The position numbers were made by a program, and so were the translations under genes. From a virus, in the IMG/VR virus record IMGVR_UViG_3300030106_002308, positions 1 to 36,497 of that record: a DNA stretch of 36,497 nucleotides. The stretch is one strand, 5' to 3'. Positions 1-6,104 of this stretch are shown piece after piece. The notes below the pieces were generated by a model. The model was given only the letters and a program-made list of their open reading frames with translations. It was not told the DNA's origin and did not search any database. Within the stretch, counting starts at the first letter, position 1; the number at the start of each line of letters is the position of its first letter.

Positions 1-528
1 ATTGTTACCAACGATGGCGGCACAATGAAACAAACTAAAGTCCAGACACTTGCTACTTACATGGAAGGTGAGATAGATAACCTTACTGCTATGGACACGA
101 CAGTATATACAGGTGCAGGTGCATTATCAGACGATACACACAAAGGGGTTGTAATAGAGTTTCTTGCAGGAGAATCTCTTGCAATAGGTGATTGGGTATA
201 TATGAGTACAGTTGATGGTAGGGTAAGTAAAGCTGATGCAAATGACACAGGGGATGATGGGCATTATCCTGCAATAGGTGTTGCAGTATCAGCACAAGGT
301 TCAGCAGGAAGTGCTGTGCAAATACTTACGCATGGTGTATATAACGACTCTAATGGATTTGGTGGGGATTTAACAGAAGGAAAACAATTATTTTTATCAG
401 AAACAGCAGGAACAGTTACAGCTACAGCTCCTAGTGATGATGGCGATATTGTACAAGTATGTGGTATTGCAGTAGGTCCTAGAGATGTACTTGTAAATCC
501 TAGCTTAGATGTTATAGAGAGGGATTAA
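1..528 (+). CDS. Tail fibre, C-terminal part (5' end cut by window edge)
   Basis: The reading frame is open from base 1 (I-V-T-N-D-G-G-T, then M at base 25). The same residues occur in the middle of the complete 583-aa fibre at 33180-34931, so this is the tail of a longer protein rather than a gene starting at 25. After the shared segment ending M-E-G-E-I-D-N-L-T-A the sequence departs from the other copy, then both end in the same closing motif (P-S-L-D-V-I-E-R-D). This pattern, a conserved trimming point followed by a variable domain, suggests a receptor-binding tip. It overlaps the next gene as TAATG. The tail-fibre role is inferred from position and from the TELNxxDG-type repeats in the full-length copy. 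Confidence 0.8.
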   Translation: MVTNDGGTMKQTKVQTLATYMEGEIDNLTAMDTTVYTGAGALSDDTHKGVVIEFLAGESLAIGDWVYMSTVDGRVSKADANDTGDDGHYPAIGVAVSAQGSAGSAVQILTHGVYNDSNGFGGDLTEGKQLFLSETAGTVTATAPSDDGDIVQVCGIAVGPRDVLVNPSLDVIERD

Positions 529-1979
529 TGGCAAATCAAGTAAAAAGTTTTAATGGTGTAGCAATAGGAAATATTAAAAATATTAATGGTCTTACTGATG
601 CAAATATTAAAAATATTAATGGACAAGAGTTTACTGGTTCAATTCCACCAGATGCTTTTGCAATAACAAATTACACATTCAACACTAACCGAAGTTGGGG
701 AACACAAATGGCTTGGTGTCAAGAAACTGACACATTAGTTGTAGTGTATGGTGATGACGGCAATGGTGATTACCCTTCATATAGGTTAGGAAAACTAAGT
801 GCAAGCACAGGTGATGTAACAATAACTTGGCAAAGCGAAAATACAATATCAACAGCAGGAGCGGCATATCATAACCAAGCTGTATTTATGAGTGGTGAAA
901 GTAGTAGTGGTAATGGCAGAATAGGATTAGTATATTTAGAGAGTGGTGCTGGTGCTACTAACAGATACAGTATTGCATTTGGCACAATAACAAATAGTGG
1001 TTCTACACCAAGCATGAGTGTAGGCACTCCTGAAGTAATACACCCTACATCTAGTGGTACTTATAACCAAGGTGATGTTAGTTCAATAGCAAGATACTGG
1101 GAAGATATGGGTGCTGTTGTTACAGCATTAGAATATGGTGATGATACAAGTGGGCAAGTTGATGGAAACTTCGTCAAAGCATTTAAAATGGATACTAGCG
1201 ATAACAGTGTAATTTCTACTGGTGCAAATGAACTTGAATTTGCTGACACTACTTTTGAATTTTATAATCTTGAATATGATTCTGCCATTAACAGACTTGT
1301 TGTTTTTTATTACATAACAGACCAACCAAGTTCAAGTGACAAAAGTATATATGGAAACATTTTAGATTTTGATAGTAGTAGCACAAATGGTCTTACATTA
1401 GAGTTAGAGTTTAGTTTGCCGGGAACTTATTGTTTTAATGGTGCGACTGCTTCAGGATATGATGCAGGTCCATGGTGTGCATATAATTCTAGTGCAAATA
1501 TTCATCATGTATTACACAACGACCAAGGTGATGCAGTAAAAAAAGTACAAAATGTAAAGATAAGTGGTTCTGATGGTTCTTTTACCATGGACCCACATAC
1601 AACTTATGAGCTTGCAGTTTCAAGTTATATGACGAACTATACTTCAATTTGGTATAACCACCACAGAGGTATGTTGGGTGTCATTGGGTCAAACCAATCA
1701 AGGTCATCTGCAGGTTCAGGTGGTTCATCAATTTACGCAGGTGGGTATAAGTTTACAGAAGATACAAGCACAGAAGCCAACAGCACATTTTCTTTGAATG
1801 GTTCAATACAAACTGTAAAAATAAGTAGCCACGATTTATTTTATGGTAGGTATTTAGGTATGCAACAAACAATGCACGGAAGCGATATGCACACAGGAAA
1901 CTTTGGTGCAATTATGCCGTTCTATGGTGGAGACCAAGGTCAAGAAGGTGTTATGATAGGTTTTGATACAGGTGGATAA
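528..1979 (+). CDS. Propeller-like tail adhesin, allele/copy 1 (483 aa)
   Basis: Starts on the TAATG overlap with the fibre gene. The N-terminus carries a tandem N-I-K-N-I-N-G motif (about residues 17-32), common in uncultured marine phage tail proteins. The rest shows repeated hydrophobic-strand patterns such as T-L-V-V-V-Y-G-D-D, A-V-V-T-A-L-E-Y-G-D-D, R-L-V-V-F-Y-Y and G-M-L-G-V-I-G-S, which read like blades of a beta-propeller. The protein at 34931-36370 is its counterpart. Framework strands are nearly identical, and differences cluster in short loop-like stretches. Position after the fibre suggests a distal tail or host-recognition role; this is inference. No enzymatic motif is seen. Confidence 0.75.
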   Translation: MANQVKSFNGVAIGNIKNINGLTDANIKNINGQEFTGSIPPDAFAITNYTFNTNRSWGTQMAWCQETDTLVVVYGDDGNGDYPSYRLGKLSASTGDVTITWQSENTISTAGAAYHNQAVFMSGESSSGNGRIGLVYLESGAGATNRYSIAFGTITNSGSTPSMSVGTPEVIHPTSSGTYNQGDVSSIARYWEDMGAVVTALEYGDDTSGQVDGNFVKAFKMDTSDNSVISTGANELEFADTTFEFYNLEYDSAINRLVVFYYITDQPSSSDKSIYGNILDFDSSSTNGLTLELEFSLPGTYCFNGATASGYDAGPWCAYNSSANIHHVLHNDQGDAVKKVQNVKISGSDGSFTMDPHTTYELAVSSYMTNYTSIWYNHHRGMLGVIGSNQSRSSAGSGGSSIYAGGYKFTEDTSTEANSTFSLNGSIQTVKISSHDLFYGRYLGMQQTMHGSDMHTGNFGAIMPFYGGDQGQEGVMIGFDTGG

Positions 1980-2296
1980 TGGCTACAGCATTTAGAAGAA
2001 AATCAGATAACAAAGTTGTAGTTCTACTTACATACCTTACAGACATAAATAACATAAATTTTACAAGTACCAATATGTCCTGCACTATGAACAATGGTGA
2101 AAAACCAATAACATTTCAAGATGTAAATACAAATGACTTTGAAAGAATAGATGATGTAACTGCACCAACATCTTTTTTTGGTAATGCTATGACTTACATA
2201 GACGGAACTTGGGCAGTAGATAATACTTATGTTACATTGGTAAATAATCAAAGAGCAAGAATGAATATTGATGAACAAATAAATCCACAGGTATAG
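1979..2296 (+). CDS. Small tail-locus protein (105 aa), unknown function
   Basis: Starts on a TAATG overlap with the adhesin and is complete in this copy; a cut copy starts at 36370. The first 40 residues are almost the same in both copies. The sequence has mixed strands and polar residues, with no signal peptide or membrane segment. Its fixed place directly after the adhesin and its close conservation between copies suggest a partner or chaperone of the tail adhesin, but nothing in the sequence proves this. Confidence 0.7.
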   Translation: MATAFRRKSDNKVVVLLTYLTDINNINFTSTNMSCTMNNGEKPITFQDVNTNDFERIDDVTAPTSFFGNAMTYIDGTWAVDNTYVTLVNNQRARMNIDEQINPQV

Positions 2297-2304
2297 GGAG
2301 AAAA

Positions 2305-2535
2305 ATGCCAAGTGAACAAGAATATATAGATGCAATAGCAGACTTAAACACTCTGTTAGCAGTTCGTGACCAAAGAATAAAAGAGCTTGAACTGCAAATT
2401 ATAAAAGCAAATAAACTAATGCAAGGAGAGGATAATGCCTTACCACACAACCAAAAAGAAAATGGGAAAAGGGATGGGAATGAAGAAGAAAAAAAACGGA
2501 ATGAGAAAAAAGAAGAGAAAATAAATGCCCAGTAA
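2305..2535 (+). CDS. Small coiled-coil protein (76 aa)
   Basis: A good ribosome site (GGGAG, four bases before ATG) precedes it. Residues 1-43 are a regular amphipathic helix, probably a short coiled coil (I-A-D-L-N-T-L-L-A-V...I-K-E-L-E-L-Q-I-I). The last 33 residues are low-complexity K/E/N and coincide with the basic mini-gene at 2435-2524 in another frame. The tail of this protein may therefore be a by-product of that nested gene. Function unknown. Confidence 0.6.
   Translation: MPSEQEYIDAIADLNTLLAVRDQRIKELELQIIKANKLMQGEDNALPHNQKENGKRDGNEEEKKRNEKKEEKINAQ
2435..2524 (+). CDS. Lysine-rich mini-protein (29 aa), nested
   Basis: It has a strong ribosome site (AAGGAG, then ATG after six to nine bases) and its stop directly abuts the ATG at 2525. 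The protein starts M-P-Y-H-T-T-K-K-K and is about half lysine plus arginine, with several methionines and glycines. Similar M-P-Y-H-starting basic mini-proteins occur in marine phages (recalled, not searched). It lies inside the end of the coiled-coil gene in a different frame. Its charge suggests nucleic-acid binding or an anionic partner; the function is unknown. Confidence 0.65.
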   Translation: MPYHTTKKKMGKGMGMKKKKNGMRKKKRK

Positions 2536-2725
2536 AACTAAGAAAAAAAGTATTACTGTCAAAGGTGTTAGTCTAACGGGCCTTACTCCCAGGCAACAGA
2601 CTGCTATGAAAAAACATGGTAAACACCACACAGCAAAGCATCTTAGAGACATGAAGAAAAGAATGTCTAAAGGTACTTCGTTTACAGCAGCCCATAAACA
2701 ATCGCAGAAAGCAGTAGGAAGATGA
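2525..2725 (+). CDS. Small basic protein (66 aa)
   Basis: Starts immediately after the stop of the 29-aa mini-protein in the same frame. It is highly basic, with a motif L-T-P-R-Q-Q-T-A-M-K-K-H-G-K-H-H-T-A-K-H and a helical second half. The K/H/R content suggests nucleic-acid contact, but no named domain is visible. It overlaps the next gene by four bases (ATGA), so translation is probably coupled. It belongs to the run of basic mini-proteins between 2435 and 3797. Confidence 0.75.
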   Translation: MPSKTKKKSITVKGVSLTGLTPRQQTAMKKHGKHHTAKHLRDMKKRMSKGTSFTAAHKQSQKAVGR

Positions 2726-2943
2726 AACTATTTACATCCTTGCTACCTTTGATGCCACAACCATACAAGAATATCGTTAAGTTCTTTTTGGCTACACTTA
2801 AAAATGTAGATGAGAAAGAAGAGCTTGTAAGAATAGGAAACCTATTCGCAGATATACTGGAAGATGGAAAGGTTACTCCTCAAGAGTGGCTTACATTAGC
2901 AGGTAAAAATGGATTAGGTATACTCAAAGGCAATGGCAAGTAA
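2722..2943 (+). CDS. Small helical protein (73 aa), unknown
   Basis: ATGA overlap with the preceding gene. Unlike its neighbours it is not strongly basic. It is predicted helical, with the segment A-D-I-L-E-D-G-K-V-T-P-Q-E-W at about residues 44-57, which looks like an acidic loop followed by a helix, and a weakly hydrophobic N-terminus. No clear membrane span is present, so a holin role is not supported. It overlaps the next gene by 11 bases. Confidence 0.75.
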   Translation: MKLFTSLLPLMPQPYKNIVKFFLATLKNVDEKEELVRIGNLFADILEDGKVTPQEWLTLAGKNGLGILKGNGK

Positions 2944-3139
2944 AACTAAGAAAAAGAAAAAACGAAAGTTCGCATCAGTTCCCAAGACAAAGGGAGGTGT
3001 GCCAAAGAAGTATGTTAGGGGTGCAAAGAACCCTAAGGCTAGAGAAGCGGAGATCAAAAGAACTGCAAGACTCTACCGACAAGGCAAGCTTACTAAGGCC
3101 ATGATGGACAAAATAAGTAAACAAAGGAGTAGAGGATAA
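2933..3139 (+). CDS. Small basic protein (68 aa), conserved marine-phage type
   Basis: Starts inside the end of the previous gene. The N-terminus is lysine-rich (T-K-K-K-K-K-R-K), followed by V-P-K-K-Y-V-R-G-A-K-N-P-K-A-R, then a helical segment with E-I-K-R-T-A-R-L-Y-R-Q-G-K-L-T. A similar pattern is known to me from cyanophage and other marine phage proteins of unknown function. Strong positive charge and lack of hydrophobic stretches suggest a soluble nucleic-acid-associated protein. It ends on TAATG with the next gene. Confidence 0.8.
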   Translation: MASKTKKKKKRKFASVPKTKGGVPKKYVRGAKNPKAREAEIKRTARLYRQGKLTKAMMDKISKQRSRG

Positions 3140-3390
3140 TGGCATCAGGAAGATATAAAAGCATATCAGGTGCAAGTAGATACTCTAAGTCTACTCTTGA
3201 TAAGGTATATAAAAGAGGGCTTGGTGCATACTATTCATCTGGTAGTAGACCAAAGGTTTCAGCTCACCAGTGGGCTATGGGAAGAGTAAAGTCTTTCGTA
3301 AGTGGTAAAGGTGGTGCAAGAAAAGCTGATTCAGATCTTCTTAGAGGTGGTAAAAAGAAAAAAACTACTACTAAGAGGAAGAAGAAATAA
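3139..3390 (+). CDS. Small basic protein (83 aa), DUF5824-like
   Basis: TAATG overlap with its neighbour on each side. The core Y-K-R-G-L-G-A-Y-Y-S-S-G-S-R-P (about residues 24-38), then A-M-G-R-V-K-S-F-V and K-A-D-S-D-L-L, matches from memory a family of unknown function found in phages and large viruses (I recall DUF5824; not checked). The last dozen residues are almost all lysine, arginine and threonine, giving a disordered basic tail. Likely nucleic-acid associated by charge; role unknown. Confidence 0.8.
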   Translation: MASGRYKSISGASRYSKSTLDKVYKRGLGAYYSSGSRPKVSAHQWAMGRVKSFVSGKGGARKADSDLLRGGKKKKTTTKRKKK

Positions 3391-3665
3391 TGCCAAGAAA
3401 GAAGTTTCAAAATCCTAAAGGTGGTCTTAATGCAGCAGGTCGTGCATTTTTTAAAAGGACTGAGGGATCAAATCTCAAGAGACCACTAAAGAAAGGTACA
3501 TCACCAAGGAGAGTTAGTTTTGCTGCACGATTTGGTGGTATGGCAGGGCCTATGAAAGACAAGAAAGGTAGACCTACCAGGTTAGCTCTTGCACTTAGAG
3601 CTTGGGGATTTCGTAGTAAAGAATCTGCTAGAAACTTTGCAAAAAAACATAAAAAGAAAAAGTGA
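3390..3665 (+). CDS. Small basic protein (91 aa), DUF6321-like
   Basis: TAATG overlap with the previous gene. The central motif G-P-M-K-D-K-K-G-R-P-T-R-L-A-L-A-L-R-A-W-G is a recognisable signature of a small phage/virus family of unknown function (recalled as DUF6321). N-terminal G-L-N-A-A-G-R-A-F-F-K-R-T-E-G-S-N-L-K also fits that family. It ends in K-K-H-K-K-K-K. The conserved body with its basic tail makes this one of the better-supported members of the basic cassette. Confidence 0.85.
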   Translation: MPRKKFQNPKGGLNAAGRAFFKRTEGSNLKRPLKKGTSPRRVSFAARFGGMAGPMKDKKGRPTRLALALRAWGFRSKESARNFAKKHKKKK

Positions 3666-3671
3666 GGAACT

Positions 3672-3797
3672 ATGCCAAAACCAAAAGGTAAAAAGAAATA
3701 CAGTAAAGCACAGATGAAGATAGCTAGAGTTGCACCTCCAAGAAACAAGATTACTGGTGCTGACTTTAAGAAACTAAGAAAGAAGAAAAAGAAATGA
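3672..3797 (+). CDS. Lysine-rich mini-protein (41 aa)
   Basis: Ribosome site GAGGA, four to five bases ahead of ATG. The protein starts M-P-K-P-K-G-K-K-K-Y and ends K-K-L-R-K-K-K-K-K, with a short central segment A-R-V-A-P-P-R-N-K-I-T-G-A-D-F. It overlaps the next gene by four bases (ATGA). Its basic ends resemble the 2435-3665 proteins. Function unknown. Confidence 0.7.
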   Translation: MPKPKGKKKYSKAQMKIARVAPPRNKITGADFKKLRKKKKK

Positions 3798-3955
3798 AGT
3801 TTATAGGAAAGTTAAGACCACAAATATTTTTAGCAATAATTGTTTTAGGTATATTGTCATGCCTGGGTATCATTTATGAATATAATGAAATTGCTACAGG
3901 ATGTGTAGGAGGAATTATAGGATTGGGATTTAAAGTGTTAGAATCAGAAGAGTGA
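3794..3955 (+). CDS. Two-span mini membrane protein (53 aa), holin candidate
   Basis: ATGA overlap with the gene before and GTGA overlap with the next. A short basic head (M-K-F-I-G-K-L-R) is followed by a hydrophobic segment at about residues 10-29 (I-F-L-A-I-I-V-L-G-I-L...), a polar turn (E-Y-N-E-I-A-T-G) and a second glycine-rich hydrophobic segment (39-48), ending acidic. Size and topology fit a small phage holin, but many small phage membrane proteins look alike and no lysin gene is seen beside it. The holin call is inference. Confidence 0.6.
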   Translation: MKFIGKLRPQIFLAIIVLGILSCLGIIYEYNEIATGCVGGIIGLGFKVLESEE

Positions 3956-4053
3956 GTAAAAAGAAAGCGAAAAAAAAATTAATAACCTCAAGTGTTTTGC
4001 TTGGCCTGTGTTTAGCAGGAATGATAATTATAGGAGAATTGAACGCAAGATGA
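3952..4053 (+). CDS. Single-span mini membrane protein (33 aa)
   Basis: Starts with GTG on a four-base overlap with the preceding stop and ends on a four-base overlap with ATG at 4050, so it fits the coupled chain although it lacks its own clear ribosome site. It has a basic N-terminus (S-K-K-K-A-K-K-K), then one hydrophobic span (L-I-T-S-S-V-L-L-G-L-C-L-A-G-M-I-I-I). It could be a lysis accessory or a small membrane peptide. Its existence as a gene is plausible but unproven. Confidence 0.5.
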   Translation: MSKKKAKKKLITSSVLLGLCLAGMIIIGELNAR

Positions 4054-5321
4054 AGATTCCAAAATTAAAAGTTAATATACCATTTAGAAAAATTGGCAGT
4101 TATATATTAGCCACAATAACTATGATTACTGTAGCTTTAGGATCTATTGGTCTTGCAGTTACGCTTTCTAATCCAGTTAATTTGTGGTGGTCAATTACTC
4201 CCATAAAAACACCTTTTGGGATTGTTGGTTATACGATTGGTGTTGAGTACCTAGAACTTCTACAATCATACTATTGGTACGGAATTGCTGTATCAGCGAG
4301 TTTAATTTTATTTGGATACGCAATACATATTCGTAGCTTAAAGTCGTTGTATGAGGGAATTAAGGCTACTCCTAGGGCTTTATTATATTCTCCAGTAACA
4401 CTTTACAGAGAACTTGTAGAGTTTAGGGATTGGTTATTTGAAAAGATTGAATATTTAAATAGTGAGTCTGCTAAGTGGAGAAGATTTTTCAATGTTATAA
4501 AGTCACCATATTCTCTGTTAAGATCCTTCGGGCTATCCCCGCAACTTGCCATAGCTCTTCTAGGAATAGGTACAGCTTCTGGAGCAGCAGTTGGGGTGGC
4601 AGAGGTTATTGAACAGAGAAGTTTCTCTAATGGTGATGCTGGTATTTATTCAGCACCAGGTGAACTGCCTGATGAAGAACTAGAAAAGAGAATGGCATGG
4701 AGAAAAGATAATCCCTCAGATAATACACTTAGAATTGTAGTAGGCAATACGGCAGTTGAAACAATCTCAATAACAGATGTGTCTATAAATAATTACACTA
4801 ATTCAACACTTCCTAGTGGTAAGACAGAAGCCTTATTGATTGATGGCAAGACAGTCGGAATTGACATAGGAGAATTGATGTTTGATAGAGTAACTTGCAA
4901 ATCTTTAAATGTATCCAATGTCAAGGCACACAAGATAGTGATCAAGGACAATATAAGTGATGGTCAGTCTATTGCTCAAACAGCAGGTACTCAGCGTGAT
5001 TTGAGAATATCAGGTGGTTACGATATGGCTAAAGAATTAATTACGACTGGATCTAGATTTGACCGACTGTGGCTTGATACTGATACTGCAACAACAACAC
5101 CTAAAGTAAACAAATTAATTCTTTCTAACATTGTTACGAAAAGTGGAACTTGCGAACTTAAGAATTTAAACTTGGGCTTATTAACTATACAGTACGGAAC
5201 ATTCGGCCATGATCAAAACTTTGCTACTAAAGAATTTGTAGTTGCTACAACAACAAACGCAACTCTTTGGGAAGTGTCAGACAACATCGAAGTCTTACTA
5301 ACCGAACCTGCAACTCAGTAA
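4050..5321 (+). CDS. Membrane-anchored protein with beta-rich C-terminal half (423 aa)
   Basis: I start it at ATG 4050 (M-K-I-P-K-L-K-V) because that codon forms the same ATGA overlap seen throughout this operon; an upstream in-frame GTG at 4008 would overlap the mini-gene by 46 bases. Hydrophobic segments lie at about 15-38, 76-94 and 163-186. The second half (about 230-423) is rich in V/I/T/N strand patterns, like a stalk or beta-solenoid. No lysozyme, amidase, peptidase or transglycosylase motif is visible. Its place after the two mini membrane proteins suggests lysis or envelope interaction, but this is only context. Confidence 0.75.
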   Translation: MKIPKLKVNIPFRKIGSYILATITMITVALGSIGLAVTLSNPVNLWWSITPIKTPFGIVGYTIGVEYLELLQSYYWYGIAVSASLILFGYAIHIRSLKSLYEGIKATPRALLYSPVTLYRELVEFRDWLFEKIEYLNSESAKWRRFFNVIKSPYSLLRSFGLSPQLAIALLGIGTASGAAVGVAEVIEQRSFSNGDAGIYSAPGELPDEELEKRMAWRKDNPSDNTLRIVVGNTAVETISITDVSINNYTNSTLPSGKTEALLIDGKTVGIDIGELMFDRVTCKSLNVSNVKAHKIVIKDNISDGQSIAQTAGTQRDLRISGGYDMAKELITTGSRFDRLWLDTDTATTTPKVNKLILSNIVTKSGTCELKNLNLGLLTIQYGTFGHDQNFATKEFVVATTTNATLWEVSDNIEVLLTEPATQ

Positions 5322-5476
5322 TGCCACTCTACGACTACATCTGTAAAAACGATAAGTGCAGCCAAGAAACCTTTGAGGTTATCACTAACTACGAAGAAAG
5401 AATCCAAAGGTGTCCTATATGCAAAGAGAAGACAATAGAACGAAAGAAGTTTTATCAATTTGATTTTAGGATGTAG
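5321..5476 (+). CDS. FmdB-type zinc-ribbon protein (51 aa)
   Basis: TAATG overlap with the preceding gene. The start M-P-L-Y-D-Y-I-C fits the FmdB-family zinc ribbon, with one cysteine pair at 8/13 (C-K-N-D-K-C) and a second C-P-I-C pair near residue 34, which should bind one zinc ion. Family members in phages are small and of unclear role, often placed among regulators. It is the last gene of the late plus-strand run before the hairpin at 5476-5496. Confidence 0.85.
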   Translation: MPLYDYICKNDKCSQETFEVITNYEERIQRCPICKEKTIERKKFYQFDFRM

Positions 5477-5496
5477 GCCTAGTTAAAGTCTAGGCC
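5476..5496. terminator. Hairpin between converging operons
   Basis: GGCCTAG and CTAGGCC form a perfect 7-bp stem around a 7-base loop (5483-5489). It begins in the stop codon of the FmdB-like gene and lies 15 bases from the end of the minus-strand gene at 5511. No T-run follows on either strand, so it may end or stabilise transcripts from both sides without being a classical intrinsic terminator. Confidence 0.55.
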
Positions 5497-5510
5497 CAAG
5501 ACTTAGATAT

Positions 5511-5831
5511 TTAGTTATCGTAAAACTGTTCGTGTTTATAATTTAGTTTGTTTTCATAAGCGTTTTGAGTTGTGTTAATCCCTGTTAATTCTTTTAAAGC
5601 GTATTCGTTTTGAAAATTATCAACAATTCTAACTAACAATCTCATTTTTAATTCGTTTACTAAATCGCTGTTATGAACTAACCAATATAATTGTTCAATA
5701 TCACTATCTTCTCTTACAGAAATCATGTGAAGATTATTTACACCTTTATTATTTACATTTCTTCTATAAGAAACTAAATGATATTCAAGCTGTTTGTGCA
5801 GAGACCTTATCTCTTCTTTGTTTGGTTTCAT
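5511..5831 (-). CDS. Unknown 106-aa protein in a single-gene unit
   Basis: Preceded by CGGAGG, five to six bases before ATG, and by a near-perfect sigma-70 promoter at 5863-5891. The sequence is charged and helical (K-E-E-I-R-S-L-H-K-Q-L-E-Y...D-L-V-N-E-L-K-M-R-L-L-V-R-I-V-D-N), soluble, with no membrane span or named domain. Its strong separate promoter and its isolation from the 13827-6105 operon suggest early, strong expression and perhaps a host-takeover role. That role is inference from context only. Confidence 0.8.
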   Translation of the reverse strand: MKPNKEEIRSLHKQLEYHLVSYRRNVNNKGVNNLHMISVREDSDIEQLYWLVHNSDLVNELKMRLLVRIVDNFQNEYALKELTGINTTQNAYENKLNYKHEQFYDN

Positions 5832-5862
5832 TACTACCTCCGTAGATTGTTTGTATCAATCT

Positions 5863-5891
5863 ATTATAACACACCTTATGGTCTATGTCAA
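5863..5891 (-). promoter_or_regulatory. Consensus sigma-70 promoter
   Basis: On the minus strand, TTGACA (5886-5891) and TATAAT (5863-5868) are separated by exactly 17 bases, matching both consensus hexamers at 12 of 12 positions. It faces the 106-aa gene starting at 5831, giving a short leader of roughly 25 bases. It should be read by host RNA polymerase. Confidence 0.92.
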
Positions 5892-6104
5892 GCCATCTTA
5901 TTTACATAGAATAAAGAAAGACTCCCGACCAGTAATTAACTTGGAGGTTAACAAAGGAAGCCAGGAGTCTTCACAAACAATCCACTAACTTGGAGGTTAA
6001 TTCAAGTAGCGTGGACAAATAATTCTATACCAAAATTAAATTCATGTAAATAAAACTGTCCATACCGAAAGAGGAGAGTTTCCCAAAATTTCCCAATCCA
6101 GAAT
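5892..6104. promoter_or_regulatory. Intergenic region with nested inverted repeats and a repeated operator-like site
   Basis: There is no convincing gene here. AAGACTCC (5918-5925) and GGAGTCTT (5964-5971) form an 8-bp outer stem. Inside it lies TTAAC-N6-GTTAA (5936-5951). The 15-base word TAACTTGGAGGTTAA occurs twice, at 5937-5951 and 5986-6000. A third pair, TGGACA (6012-6017) and TGTCCA (6057-6062), flanks AT-rich DNA. The layout fits an operator pair or a structured transcript between the methyltransferase operon end and the 5863-5891 promoter. Confidence 0.6.

Larger units (their letters stand above)
1..2106. repeat. Left copy of diverged 2.1-kb terminal repeat (tail-fibre locus)
   Basis: This block matches 34413-36497 along its whole length. 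Bases 1-77 equal 34413-34489 exactly and 2040-2106 equal 36431-36497 exactly. The part between is diverged: strongly in the fibre tip, moderately in the propeller-like protein. Both window ends fall inside the repeat. This fits a circular or permuted genome assembled through two alleles of one locus; a real tandem duplication would look similar. Confidence 0.95.

Noticed and set aside
4008-4049. Upstream GTG start for the 423-aa membrane protein
   Set aside because: It would overlap the preceding mini-gene by 46 bases, while ATG 4050 gives the ATGA junction usual in this operon.
5794-5988. 64-codon plus-strand frame across the promoter region
   Set aside because: It crosses a perfect minus-strand promoter and the start of the 106-aa gene, has no ribosome site and has an ill-defined composition.
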